A stretch of 64,000 bases of DNA from Planctomycetota bacterium (GTDB lineage Bacteria > Planctomycetota > UBA1135 > GCA-002686595): assembly GCA_016709875.1 (NCBI GenBank), contig JADJLZ010000005.1, forward strand, positions 434,001-498,000, written 5' to 3'. Positions 1 through 8,149 of the stretch are shown piece after piece; the first letter of the stretch is position 1, and each line of letters opens with the position of its first letter. The position numbers and the translations under genes were made by a program. The notes beneath the pieces were generated by a model, which had not been told where the DNA came from, made no database searches, and saw only the letters and a program-made list of their open reading frames with translations.

Positions 1-134
1 CGCGCGTGCTGCGGCCCGAGGAGGTGGCGGGCAAGAGCGCGGAGGAGGTCGCCGCGCTGGTCAACTCCGAGCTCGAGAAGCTGATCCTCGCGGCTCCCGA
101 GCAGTACTTCTGGCTGCACGACCGCTGGCGCTGA
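1..134 (+). CDS. Lipid A acyltransferase (LpxL/HtrB-like), C-terminal end only
   Basis: The window opens inside this gene; the reading frame begins at base 3 and stops with TGA at 132-134. Only about 43 residues are visible, ending in PEQYFWLHDRWR. That tail matches the conserved C-terminus of LpxL/LpxM-type lauroyl/myristoyl acyltransferases (PEQ-x-W-x-H-x-RW), inner-membrane enzymes that add secondary acyl chains to lipid A. The catalytic HX4D part lies outside the window. The next gene starts 5 bases downstream, so the two are probably co-transcribed. The assignment rests on a short tail plus the LPS-related genes nearby. Confidence 0.6.
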   Translation, partial: RVLRPEEVAGKSAEEVAALVNSELEKLILAAPEQYFWLHDRWR

Positions 135-138
135 TCCG

Positions 139-1311
139 ATGCCGCGCACCGCCTCCCGAATGCTCGCGCTCGCGCTCGGCACGCTCGCCGCGCTCGCTTG
201 CGTCCTCTGTTTCCGCGCCTGGCGCGCGTCCGCGGAGAACGCCGAGCAGGAAGCGCAGCGCGACCGCATCCTGGCGCTGGTCGAGCAGCACGCGCACGAG
301 GCGCCGCGCGCGCCCGAAGGCCGGCCCTTCTTCCTCGAACCCGAGGACGCGGCGCGGCTCTTCCCGCGCGACCACTCGCTCGAGACCTACGATCCCTGGA
401 CCTATTTCCACCACAAGCCTAACCGCAACCTGAAGGTGCCCTGGCCCGAGCACCCGCGCGGCGAGTGGCACCTGGTCACGAACTCGCTCGGGCTGCGCGA
501 GGAGCGCGAGCTCGCGGCCGTGAAACCCGCGCTGCGCGTGCTCGTGACCGGCGACTCGCACACGGACGGTTTTTGCGACGCGTCGGAGGCCTTTCCGCAC
601 GTCGCGGAAGCGGCGCTCGCGCGCGAACGGCCCCCCGGCTCGGTCGAGGTGATCAACGCCGGCAACGGCGGCTTCAACTTCTACAACTACCTCGGCACGC
701 TCGAGCGCTTCCTGGACCTCCAGCCGGATGCCTTCGTGGTCGCGGTCTACCCGGGCAACGACTTCCTGGAGTTGCTGCTGCCGCGCGCCTGGTTCGAGCA
801 CGAGGTGCTCGAGCCGCCCTCCGACGAGGAGCGCGCCGAGTACGGGCGCATCGTCCAGGTGTTCCAGCCGGCGTACGTGCAGTACTTCGGCTCGCTCTCG
901 CGCTTCCACCGGCACTCCGAGCTCGCGGAGACCAGTGTCGCGACCGCAACCGAGCTCATGCTGCGCATGCGCGGGATCTGCGACGAGCACGGCATCCGCT
1001 TCCTGTGCATGCTGATCCCTGCGGCGATCGACGTGCCGCGGCCGCAGAACCAGGACCTGTACCAGCGTCTGCGCGAGGCGACCACGATGGAGCCGTCCGA
1101 CCTCCAGCGCAACGACCAGATGGCCGACGCGCTGCTCGCGCGCCTCTCCAAGGCGGGCTGCGAGACGCTCGACACGCGGCCGATCCTGCGCGCCGGGCCT
1201 GGACCCTGGTACTGGGCCAAGGACCAGCACTTGAACGTCGCCGGCAACGCGGCGCTGGGCGCGGCGCTGGCCGCGCGCATCCGGTCATGGGGCGGGCGCT
1301 TCGCCCGCTGA
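139..1311 (+). CDS. SGNH/GDSL-type hydrolase with N-terminal anchor
   Basis: The protein has 390 residues. An N-terminal hydrophobic stretch (about residues 7-25) looks like an uncleaved anchor or signal peptide. The SGNH blocks are visible in order: GDSH with the nucleophile Ser near residue 140, a Gly-rich NAGNGGFNFYNY segment, YPGNDF with the block-III Asn near 206, and a C-terminal DQHLN dyad near 362-364. Such proteins are usually esterases or acetyl-transfer enzymes acting on envelope polysaccharide. The start lies 4 bases after the LpxL-like stop, so envelope modification is the best contextual guess. The substrate cannot be read from sequence. Confidence 0.8.
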   Translation: MPRTASRMLALALGTLAALACVLCFRAWRASAENAEQEAQRDRILALVEQHAHEAPRAPEGRPFFLEPEDAARLFPRDHSLETYDPWTYFHHKPNRNLKVPWPEHPRGEWHLVTNSLGLREERELAAVKPALRVLVTGDSHTDGFCDASEAFPHVAEAALARERPPGSVEVINAGNGGFNFYNYLGTLERFLDLQPDAFVVAVYPGNDFLELLLPRAWFEHEVLEPPSDEERAEYGRIVQVFQPAYVQYFGSLSRFHRHSELAETSVATATELMLRMRGICDEHGIRFLCMLIPAAIDVPRPQNQDLYQRLREATTMEPSDLQRNDQMADALLARLSKAGCETLDTRPILRAGPGPWYWAKDQHLNVAGNAALGAALAARIRSWGGRFAR

Positions 1312-1322
1312 GCGCGCTGCCG

Positions 1323-1328
1323 TATCAT
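1323..1328 (+). promoter_or_regulatory. -10-like box TATCAT
   Basis: TATCAT ends 10 bases before the ATG at 1339. With a normal 6-8 base distance from -10 box to transcription start, the mRNA would begin within a few bases of the start codon. No Shine-Dalgarno sequence fits between box and ATG. No clear -35 element was found. Confidence 0.45.
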
Positions 1329-1338
1329 CCCACGCCGC

Positions 1339-2325
1339 ATGCCCCCCGAGCCTCGCCAGGATCCGTTCCCTCAGATGCGGAACGTGCGCACGTACCCGCT
1401 CGCCTCGCGGCCGAGCCTCGTCGATCTCTCCGCGTTCTGCCAGACGCCCGAGCCTTTCCCCGAGTTCACGCGCTTCTACGAGTCGCTGCCCGACATCTAC
1501 GCCGGCAAGCACTTCAAGGAGCTCGTCTCGCGCATCGTCGCCGCGAAGCAGAAGGGCAAACCCGTCGCGCTGGCGCTCGGCGCGCACGTGCTCAAGGTCG
1601 GCCTCGCGCCGCTCGTGATCGATCTCATGCGCCGCGGCGTGGTCGACCACGTCGCGCTCAACAGCGCGGGCGCGATCCACGACTTCGAGATCGCGACGGT
1701 CGGGCGCACCTCCGAGGACGTCGCGACGCAGCTCCCGCAGGGGCTCTTCGGCTTCTCCGACGAGACCGGCCGCGGCCTGGCGGAGGCCGCCGAACGCGGC
1801 TGCAACCCCGCGCCGGGCGATGAGCCGGGCTTCGGCCGCGGCCTGGGGCGCATGCTGCTCGAGCGCAAGGCTCCGCACGCGAATCTCTCGGTGACCGCGG
1901 AGGCCGTGCGCCTGCGCGTCGGCATCACCGCGCACGCCGCGCTGGGTGCCGACATCGTGCACATGCACCCCGCCTGCGACGGTGCGAAGACCGGCGAGGC
2001 GGCCATGCACGACTTCCGCCACGTGTGCCGCTTCGTGCACGGCATGGACGGTGGCGTGTGGATCAACGTGGGCTGCGCGGTGATCCTGCCCGAGATCTTC
2101 CTCAAGGCCGTCAGCGTCGCGATCAACCTCGGCGCGAAGCTCGACCAGATCACCACCGCCAACTTCGACATGCTGCGCCAGTACCGCGCCGAGACCAACG
2201 TCGTGCAGCGCCCTCCCGGGAAGGGGATCTCGATCCTCGGCCAGCACGAGCTCATGCTGCCGCTCCTGCGCATGGCGCTGCTGTGCAAGCTCGAAGAGGC
2301 CGGCTGGAAGGCGAAGCGCGCATGA
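1339..2325 (+). CDS. Deoxyhypusine-synthase-like protein of unknown function
   Basis: The protein has 328 residues. It shows blocks that align by eye with the deoxyhypusine synthase fold: DLMRRGVVDHVALNSAGAI (compare the nucleotide-binding 'RRG-ID-VVTTAGG' segment), ACDGAKTGEAAMHDFR, a late INLGAKLDQITTANFDM, and ILGQHELMLPLLRMAL near the end. The catalytic Lys context of true deoxyhypusine synthase (WGKI) is not seen, and bacteria lack hypusinated eIF5A, so the substrate must differ. It overlaps hldE by 4 bases (ATGA), so translational coupling ties it to ADP-heptose synthesis. The family call is moderately sure; the function is unknown. Confidence 0.6.
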   Translation: MPPEPRQDPFPQMRNVRTYPLASRPSLVDLSAFCQTPEPFPEFTRFYESLPDIYAGKHFKELVSRIVAAKQKGKPVALALGAHVLKVGLAPLVIDLMRRGVVDHVALNSAGAIHDFEIATVGRTSEDVATQLPQGLFGFSDETGRGLAEAAERGCNPAPGDEPGFGRGLGRMLLERKAPHANLSVTAEAVRLRVGITAHAALGADIVHMHPACDGAKTGEAAMHDFRHVCRFVHGMDGGVWINVGCAVILPEIFLKAVSVAINLGAKLDQITTANFDMLRQYRAETNVVQRPPGKGISILGQHELMLPLLRMALLCKLEEAGWKAKRA

Positions 2326-3785
2326 CCCCCAACGAACTCGAACGACTCGTCGCCGGCCTCGGACGCCCGCGCGTGCTGATCATCGGCGACCTGATCCTCG
2401 ACCAGTACGTCTCCGGCGAGGTCGCGCGCATCTCGCCCGAGGCGCCGATCCCCGTGCTGACCGCCAAGCGCAGCGAAGAGCGTCTGGGCGGCGCGTGCAA
2501 CGTCGCGGCGAACCTGGTCGCGATGCAGGCCGAGGTCGACATCGTCGGCGTGCTCGGCAACGACGGCTGGGGCCGCAAGCTGCGCGAACTGCTCACCGAG
2601 CAGAAGATCGACACCTCGGGCTGCGTGCTCGACGCCACGCGCCCGACGATCCAGAAGACGCGCATGATGAGCGGCAGCCACCAGATGCTGCGCGTGGACC
2701 ACGAGGACCCCAGTGCGCTGCGCGGCGGCACGCTCGAGGCGCTGCTCGCGCTGCTGCCCGAGCGCATCCGTCGCGCGCAAGCCGTCGTGCTCTCCGACTA
2801 CGGCAAGGGCGTGCTGACGCCCGAGGTGATCCGCTGCGCGATCGACACCGCGCGCGCCGCCCAGGTGCCGCTGCTCGTCGATCCCAAGGGCGAGGACTAC
2901 ACGCGCTACCGCGGCGCGACGCTGATCACGCCCAACCGCAAGGAGGCCGAGCAGGCGCTCGGCCGCCGCCTGCCGCGCCTCGAGGACGTCGAACGGGGCG
3001 CGCGCGAGCTGATGCAGCAGGCTGAGCTCGACGCGGCCGTGATCACGCTCGGGCCAGAGGGCATCTACTACGCCAGCAAGAACGGCCCGACCGGCCACGT
3101 CCCCGCGCAGGCGCGTGCCGTGTTCGACGTCACGGGTGCGGGCGACACGGTCATCGCGCAGCTGGGCTTCTACCTCGCCGCGCGCGTCGAGCTCGACACG
3201 GCGGTCTTCCTCGCCAACCAGGCGGCGGCGCTGGTCGTCGCGCGCCTGGGCACGCACGCGGTCGACCGCAGCGAGTTGATCGCGGCGCTCGAGGAGAAGC
3301 ACGCGCACGAGGGCAAGGTGCTCAAGACGCCCGAGGAGCTCGACCGGCTGCTCGCGTCCTGGCGCAAGGAAGGCCAGCGCATCGCCTTCACCAACGGCTG
3401 CTTCGACGTGCTGCATGTCGGGCACGTCTCCTACCTGCGCTACTCGAAGAGCTACGGCGACAAGCTGATCGTGGGCGTCAACGACGACGCGAGCGTGAAG
3501 CGCCTGAAGGGCCCGACGCGGCCCGTGAACCCGCTCGTCGACCGCATGGAGATGCTCGCGGCGCTCGAGATGGTCGACGCGGTGTGTTCGTTCAGCGAGG
3601 ACACGCCCAAGTCCGTCATCGAGCGCGTCACGCCCAACGTGCTCGTGAAGGGTGCCGACTGGAGCGACAAGGGCGTCGTCGGCCGGGAGTGGGTCGAGGC
3701 CCACGGCGGACAAGTCGTGCTCGCGCCGCTCGTCGAGGGCAAGTCGACCACGGGAATCCTGGAGCGGGTGAAGAAGAGCTGCTGA
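2322..3785 (+). CDS. hldE: Bifunctional heptose-7-phosphate kinase / heptose-1-phosphate adenylyltransferase
   Basis: This 487-residue protein has the full HldE layout. The PfkB/ribokinase-type kinase domain spans residues 1 to about 325, with GDLILDQY, GGACNVAANL and the anion-hole/catalytic DVTGAGDTV. The nucleotidyltransferase domain runs from about 345 to 487, with FTNGCFDVLHVGHVSYL (HxGH motif) and a late VEGKSTTGILERV. It phosphorylates D-glycero-D-manno-heptose-7-phosphate and later adenylylates the 1-phosphate, feeding the LPS core in the cytoplasm. The ATG at 2322 overlaps the preceding stop (ATGA) and matches the usual HldE N-terminus. A longer upstream open frame is a shadow of the neighbouring gene. 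Confidence 0.95.
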   Translation: MTPNELERLVAGLGRPRVLIIGDLILDQYVSGEVARISPEAPIPVLTAKRSEERLGGACNVAANLVAMQAEVDIVGVLGNDGWGRKLRELLTEQKIDTSGCVLDATRPTIQKTRMMSGSHQMLRVDHEDPSALRGGTLEALLALLPERIRRAQAVVLSDYGKGVLTPEVIRCAIDTARAAQVPLLVDPKGEDYTRYRGATLITPNRKEAEQALGRRLPRLEDVERGARELMQQAELDAAVITLGPEGIYYASKNGPTGHVPAQARAVFDVTGAGDTVIAQLGFYLAARVELDTAVFLANQAAALVVARLGTHAVDRSELIAALEEKHAHEGKVLKTPEELDRLLASWRKEGQRIAFTNGCFDVLHVGHVSYLRYSKSYGDKLIVGVNDDASVKRLKGPTRPVNPLVDRMEMLAALEMVDAVCSFSEDTPKSVIERVTPNVLVKGADWSDKGVVGREWVEAHGGQVVLAPLVEGKSTTGILERVKKSC

Positions 3786-3811
3786 GGGGAGAGCCGTCGG
3801 ACAGCGTGCTC

Positions 3812-3838
3812 TAGACCCCGGCCGCCACCCGGGTCTAT
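3812..3838. promoter_or_regulatory. Imperfect inverted repeat upstream of the two-gene toxin-like module
   Basis: The arms TAGACCCCGG and CCGGGTCTA pair with a single bulged base around a short CCGCCAC loop. The repeat overlaps the TATCCT box (3836-3841) of the following gene. That is where an antitoxin-type autorepressor would be expected to bind. It has no U-run, so it is not a good terminator. The operator role is inference. Confidence 0.3.
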
Positions 3839-3841
3839 CCT
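3836..3841 (+). promoter_or_regulatory. -10-like box TATCCT
   Basis: TATCCT ends 6 bases before the GTG at 3848, leaving no room for a ribosome-binding site. This suggests a leaderless transcript for the small gene that follows. Confidence 0.45.
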
Positions 3842-3847
3842 GCTCGC

Positions 3848-4150
3848 GTGCTCAATCCCACGCCCAGATCGAAGCTCGTCGATGCGCAGGGGCGTCCCTA
3901 TTTCCTGTGGGATCAGGAGATGACGCTCGAGCGCTTCGAGGAGCGACTCCGCGATCCAGATCCGGACGTTCGTGCCTACTACACCGGCAAGCTCATGCGC
4001 CAGGCGAAGCCGGACGACGTCTTCACCTTCTTGACGCGCAAGGAGATCGAGAAGCTCTGGCCTCGTCTCGATCGCTACCTGGGAAACACGCGCGAATTCT
4101 GGACGTGGATCTTCGAGGCATGGAGAGGCAGTCCCGGTGGCCACGGGTAA
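3848..4150 (+). CDS. Small protein, putative antitoxin partner of the downstream nucleotidyltransferase
   Basis: A 100-residue, charged, soluble protein starting at GTG. No catalytic motif is recognised. It has a predicted helical look (FEERLRDPDPDVRAYYTGKL, TFLTRKEIEKLWPRLDRYL) and several aromatic residues. Its last 14 bases overlap the next gene, which encodes an AbiEii-type nucleotidyltransferase, so the two are translated together. Small-gene-first order with overlap is typical of toxin-antitoxin pairs. It is much shorter than a classical AbiEi antitoxin and I see no AbiEi winged-helix motif. Function by context only. Confidence 0.7.
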   Translation: MLNPTPRSKLVDAQGRPYFLWDQEMTLERFEERLRDPDPDVRAYYTGKLMRQAKPDDVFTFLTRKEIEKLWPRLDRYLGNTREFWTWIFEAWRGSPGGHG

Positions 4151-4820
4151 TCTGACGCCGCTGCAAGCGCGCATCCTCGAGGTGCTCGCGCGCGTGGAGC
4201 CACGCTGGACCCTGACCGGCGGCGGTGCAACGGTCGGGTTCCACGCCAAGCATCGCGTCACCAAGGATCTCGACTTGTTCTGGCGCGATTGCTCGCAGCT
4301 CGGAGACTTGCCGCGCGAGTGCACCGGCTTGCTCGAGCCGTCGGGCCTCGAAACCGAAGTGCTGCAGACGAGCCCGACGTTCGTGCGCTGGAGGATCAAG
4401 CGCGGGAGCGAGAGCTGCATCCTGGGCCTGGTCGCCGATCCCGTGTCTCCCGTTCACGCCCCTCAGAGCCGAACCATCGGCACGGCCTCGTTCCTGGTGG
4501 ATGCTCCCGAGGAGATCCTGATCAACAAGCTGGTCGCGCTCTTCTCGCGCTCCGAACTGCGCGACCTGGCGGACGTGAAGCAGTTGCTCGAGTCGAGCCT
4601 GGATCTCAAGGCGGGTGTCGATGCGGCGCTCAAAAGGGATAGCGGCTTCTCGCCGCTCAAACTGGCCTGGCTGCTGCACTCGTTTCCGATCGAGAAGCTC
4701 GCCGAAAAGGAAGACTACGGGCCCGAGATGGTTCGGGATCTCGACGAGTTCCGCAGGCAACTCGCCGAACGCATGATCGGCTTCACGAAGCCGGGCGATC
4801 GGGTTTTCGAGCGGCCGTAG
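4137..4820 (+). CDS. AbiEii-type nucleotidyltransferase (toxin-like)
   Basis: The protein has 227 residues and starts at GTG 4137, inside the end of the preceding gene. The N-terminal nucleotidyltransferase signature is visible: LTGGGATVGF followed by RVTKDLDLFW, the G-G-x(n)-R-x-T-x-D-x-D pattern of AbiEii/AbiGii-type DNA-polymerase-beta-fold enzymes. LVDAPEEILINKLVALFSRSELRDLADV is the usual conserved middle block (K and R-D-x-x-D). Family members transfer nucleotides to RNA or protein targets and can stop growth; many act in abortive phage defence or as type IV/II toxins. The partner is unusual, so the exact mechanism is open. Confidence 0.8.
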   Translation: MATGNLTPLQARILEVLARVEPRWTLTGGGATVGFHAKHRVTKDLDLFWRDCSQLGDLPRECTGLLEPSGLETEVLQTSPTFVRWRIKRGSESCILGLVADPVSPVHAPQSRTIGTASFLVDAPEEILINKLVALFSRSELRDLADVKQLLESSLDLKAGVDAALKRDSGFSPLKLAWLLHSFPIEKLAEKEDYGPEMVRDLDEFRRQLAERMIGFTKPGDRVFERP

Positions 4821-4864
4821 GCGCTCCATCCTCGTCGCGGAAGAGGAGGTCCTGTTCCTCGCGC

Positions 4865-4961
4865 GTGTCCGAGATCGACGTGCTGACCTGCCCGCACTGC
4901 CGCGGCCGGCGCCCTCTTGCGGACGCCGGTGGATGCCTGGACGATGATGGAGTTCGCGCCC
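4865..4961 (+). pseudogene. Possible transposase remnant with CPHC motif
   Basis: Between the nucleotidyltransferase and the secreted protein, the plus frame at 4865 reads VSEIDVLTCPHCRGRRPLA before becoming meaningless. This resembles the C-terminal '(F)-x-(V/I)-DVL-x-CP-x-C-GGR' zinc-like segment of IS91-group transposases. There is no matching upstream coding. It may be a short relic of an insertion near the toxin-like module. Weak: a single short motif. Confidence 0.25.
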
Positions 4962-4988
4962 CCCCACCCCGGGATGGAGATCCGTGCC

Positions 4989-5996
4989 ATGAAGTTGCTT
5001 CCGATCGGTGCTGCCCTCGTCTTGTTGCTTGCCCCGTCCCGCGCCGACGTCATGACGCCCGCCACGACGTTGCGAGTCACGTTCAGGGTCGAACCCCCGT
5101 TCCTGCCCTCTCCTCCGGACACGCTGATGCTCCTCCTGGATCACCCCTTCATCCAGACGCCGATCGGGAGCTACACGGCCACCCTCTTCGATGGGACCAC
5201 ACTCGTCGGTACGCATACCTCGACTCTCCTTGGTCTCGCGCAGGGCCAGATGTTCCTCCACGACATGGCCTGCTGGAAGTCGGCCGGTTCCCTGTTCACG
5301 GTCGACAACCCGACGGTCATCGATTTCACGCCGATCCTCAACGGATCGATCGACGGCGTGATCGAGTTCACGATCGCGACGGGAGAGATCGACTTCGCCC
5401 TGGACAAGGTGGTGGTCCAGCTGAGCCATGCGAGCAGTTCCGGCAGTGGAGTCCATGTGGACCCACAGCCCTTCATCACCTCCATCCGCCTGGGCGCGTT
5501 CGAGAACTTCTGCTTCGGCGACGGCGGGCTCGCGACAGCGTGCCCGTGCAGCAACTCCGGCATGCCCGAGCGCGGCTGCCAGAACTCGTGGTTGACGGGC
5601 GGAGCGCAACTCGTCGCGTCGGGCTCGACGAGTCCCGACACGATTCACCTGACGTCGATCAAGGAGCCGCCGTTCGTGCTGAGTGTCTTCCTTCAGGGCA
5701 ATGCGCTCGTGCAGGGCGGCGTTCCGTTCGGCGACGGCGTGCGCTGCGTCGGCGGCAGCTTGAGGCGCTTGTACGTCAAGTTCGCCAGCAACAACCTGGG
5801 CGCCGACGGCGATGCCACAGCGCCCGCGACCGGGGATCTCTCGATCTCCGCGCAGTCGGCCGCTCTCGGCGATGCCATCCCGTCGGGGGCGACGCGGTAC
5901 TATCAAGTGTACTACCGCGATCCGACACTCAGCTTCTGCCCCAGCCCGACGGGCAACAGCTGGAACGTCAGCAGCGCGGTGGCGATCACGTGGTGA
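4989..5996 (+). CDS. Secreted protein with planctomycete-type Cys/Gly C-terminal module
   Basis: The protein has 335 residues. The ATG at 4989 is chosen because it gives a clean signal peptide (KLLPIGAALVLLLAPSRA, cleavage after residue 18 or so) and has GGAG about 10 bases upstream; the open frame extends 24 codons further without support. Residues 20-165 are a beta-rich, lineage-specific domain. From about 172 comes a module with FCFGDGG, ACPCSNSG, GCQNS, then FGDGVRCVGG and YYRDP. I know this module from large secreted-protein families of some planctomycetes. It is probably extracellular or periplasmic; its biochemical role is unknown. Confidence 0.8.
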   Translation: MKLLPIGAALVLLLAPSRADVMTPATTLRVTFRVEPPFLPSPPDTLMLLLDHPFIQTPIGSYTATLFDGTTLVGTHTSTLLGLAQGQMFLHDMACWKSAGSLFTVDNPTVIDFTPILNGSIDGVIEFTIATGEIDFALDKVVVQLSHASSSGSGVHVDPQPFITSIRLGAFENFCFGDGGLATACPCSNSGMPERGCQNSWLTGGAQLVASGSTSPDTIHLTSIKEPPFVLSVFLQGNALVQGGVPFGDGVRCVGGSLRRLYVKFASNNLGADGDATAPATGDLSISAQSAALGDAIPSGATRYYQVYYRDPTLSFCPSPTGNSWNVSSAVAITW

Positions 5997-6188
5997 TCGG
6001 CCTCGTCCAGCGCTCGCCCCGGCGCGTCCCGCCTGAGCCCGAGTTCGCCCGGTAGCTCGAACTGCTCGCCGCTGGGATCCTGAACCTCCCATCGCAATTC
6101 CGCCGCCGGTGGCGACTGCCGCCGGCGGGTGCGTCCAGGCAGGAAGCGCGGCGAGCCACGCGGCTCGGCCACCGTGCGCCGCGCCGAT

Positions 6189-8096
6189 CTACTTCCCTGG
6201 CTTCATCCTCACCCGGTAGCGCTGCAGATTCAGCCGCAGCCCGCCGGTGTCGTACAGCACGTCGCCGCCGGGGGCGAGCACCCAGTCCTCGTACTCCACA
6301 CGGCAGACCTTCGGCTCCGCGGCGAGTTGCGGTCGCACCCGGCCCTGCGCGTCGCTCGTCCCTGCGAGCTCGCCGTCGAGGTACACCTTCGCTCCCTCGA
6401 GCGGCGCGTCGTCGGGGCCGCTCACAATCATCTCGCGGCCCCAACCGGTGCTGAGCTTCAGCACGAGCGGTTCGGAGTGTTCGCTGACGATGACTTCCTG
6501 CCAGAGCGACTGTCGGCCGGGCTTCACGACCTCCAGTTCGGCGGTCGCGCCGACCGGCGCGTTCTGGATCACGACCTCGTTCGCGCCCTTGTGCGCGCCG
6601 GACCAGGCCTGCTCGCCGGTCTCGCGGATCGTGGCGATGAGGTTGTAGTCCGAGAGCGCCGCGCCGTCCTCCGCGGCGACGACCTGGATCTGCAGCGGCG
6701 CGCGCGCGCCCGCGTCCTTCACGCGGAACTCGAGCCACTTTTCGGAGGGCTGCACGAGCAGCTCGTTGGGTTCGATCGCAACCAGATCCTCGGACAAGAG
6801 CCGCACCTGGTAATCGTGAGGGTGGAGACCGGGGAGCTCGAAGCTGCCGGTCTTCGTGCCTTCCTCACCCGTCCACTCGACGTTGGTCTGCTTTGCGCCC
6901 CAGGGTGGGCTCTTGGGCACGACCTGCGCGGTGAGCTTGCCGGTGAAGCGGCCGCTCTCGCTCGTGACGCGGCCGCGGATCGGGCCGAGCGTCGAGGGAT
7001 CGATGCGCACCTGGTGCAGATCGTGCTCGATGCGCGTCAGCGCGGGCAGGTCGAGCTCGTCGGCGATGGGCTGGAAGCCATCGACGTCGGACTTGAGCGT
7101 GTAGTGGCCCGGCGCGAGCGCGGGCAGGTCGTAGGTGCCGTCCGCATTCGTCAGCGCCGACACCGGCCGACGCGCGGGATCGTCGTAGCTCGAGTCGGGC
7201 AGCCAGGCGTGCACCCATTCGCGGCCGACGGGCTTGCCCTCGGGATCGAGCAGCCGACCGACGATGCGGCCGCGACTCTCGAAACTGAGCTGCAGCGTCT
7301 GCGGAGCGGCGCTCTCGAGCGTCTCGAAGGTCGCGCTCGCGAACCACAGTCCGTCTTCGCTCGAGACGCGCACGAGGAAGGGCGGGCCGCCGCTGATGAG
7401 GTACGCGAGCGGGCTGAAGCGCGCCCAGGGAGCCGAGTCGTCCTGGACCGGCGCAAACAGCCGATCGAAGGCCTTGCGCGGATCCGCGCAGCTCAGTCGG
7501 CCCGAGAACGATGCGGGCGAGAGGCCGCCGGGCCAGGTCGCCTGGAAGCGCAGGCTCGGACCGACCGCGATCGCGAAGTCGGCCGGCGGCGCCCTTTCGT
7601 CGGTGAGCGCGAGCGCGAAGGGCACGCTCGCGGGGAGTGCCTTGGCTTCCTTCGCGCGCGTCTGGATCAGGTCGGCCTTGCGGCGCTCGGAGGAGAGATC
7701 GAGCTGGTAGGCGCCCGGCGCGAACGAACCACGGCTCGTGAGCACGCCCTGCGCGTCGCTCTCCATGCGCTCGAGCAGCTCCACGCCGTCGTGCAGGTCC
7801 GCGCTGAAGTAGGGCACCGGCGCGTGCGTGCGTTCGTCGACCAGGCGCACGTGGACGCGAGCGAGCGCGGCCTCGGCCTCGGGCGCGGCGCGCTGCGGCG
7901 CTGCGCTTTTCTCGCCGACCTCAAGCTTGGACGGGGCGCCGGGCTGTGCGCGCGGCTGCGCGGGTGTCTCCCCCGGCGCCAGCACGGCCGTCGGGCCGGG
8001 AGCCGGGAGCGGCGCTGCGCGGCGTGCGTTCACGAAGTACCACACGGCGGCGGCGAGGAGGAAGAGTGCCAGCGCGGGCTTCAGGACCTTCGACAT
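6189..8096 (-). CDS. Membrane-anchored protein with repeated carboxypeptidase-regulatory-like domains
   Basis: The protein has 635 residues. An N-terminal hydrophobic segment (VLKPALALFLLAAAVWYFV) anchors it, followed by a Pro/Ala linker. The rest consists of beta-sandwich units with the signature [G-R-L-x-D-P-E-G-K-P-V] ... [T-N-A-D-G-T-Y-D-L-P-A-L-A-P-G-H-Y], as in carboxypeptidase-regulatory-like/CnaB-type folds; three or four units can be seen (about residues 265-350, 370-440, 460-530, 550-600). It probably faces the periplasm and binds protein or glycan. No catalytic motif. A Shine-Dalgarno GGAGAGA lies just before the ATG. Two more genes in this window (28327 and 9383) share the same architecture. 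Confidence 0.8.
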   Translation of the reverse strand: MSKVLKPALALFLLAAAVWYFVNARRAAPLPAPGPTAVLAPGETPAQPRAQPGAPSKLEVGEKSAAPQRAAPEAEAALARVHVRLVDERTHAPVPYFSADLHDGVELLERMESDAQGVLTSRGSFAPGAYQLDLSSERRKADLIQTRAKEAKALPASVPFALALTDERAPPADFAIAVGPSLRFQATWPGGLSPASFSGRLSCADPRKAFDRLFAPVQDDSAPWARFSPLAYLISGGPPFLVRVSSEDGLWFASATFETLESAAPQTLQLSFESRGRIVGRLLDPEGKPVGREWVHAWLPDSSYDDPARRPVSALTNADGTYDLPALAPGHYTLKSDVDGFQPIADELDLPALTRIEHDLHQVRIDPSTLGPIRGRVTSESGRFTGKLTAQVVPKSPPWGAKQTNVEWTGEEGTKTGSFELPGLHPHDYQVRLLSEDLVAIEPNELLVQPSEKWLEFRVKDAGARAPLQIQVVAAEDGAALSDYNLIATIRETGEQAWSGAHKGANEVVIQNAPVGATAELEVVKPGRQSLWQEVIVSEHSEPLVLKLSTGWGREMIVSGPDDAPLEGAKVYLDGELAGTSDAQGRVRPQLAAEPKVCRVEYEDWVLAPGGDVLYDTGGLRLNLQRYRVRMKPGK

Positions 8097-8149
8097 CAGA
8101 GAATCTCTCCGCGCACAATCTACGGCCCTGCCGCTGCGCGGGGAACCCC

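Noticed and set aside
5912..6172. 86-codon minus-strand open frame between the secreted protein and the beta-sandwich gene.
   Set aside because: It overlaps the end of the secreted-protein gene, has no ribosome-binding site and no recognisable family.
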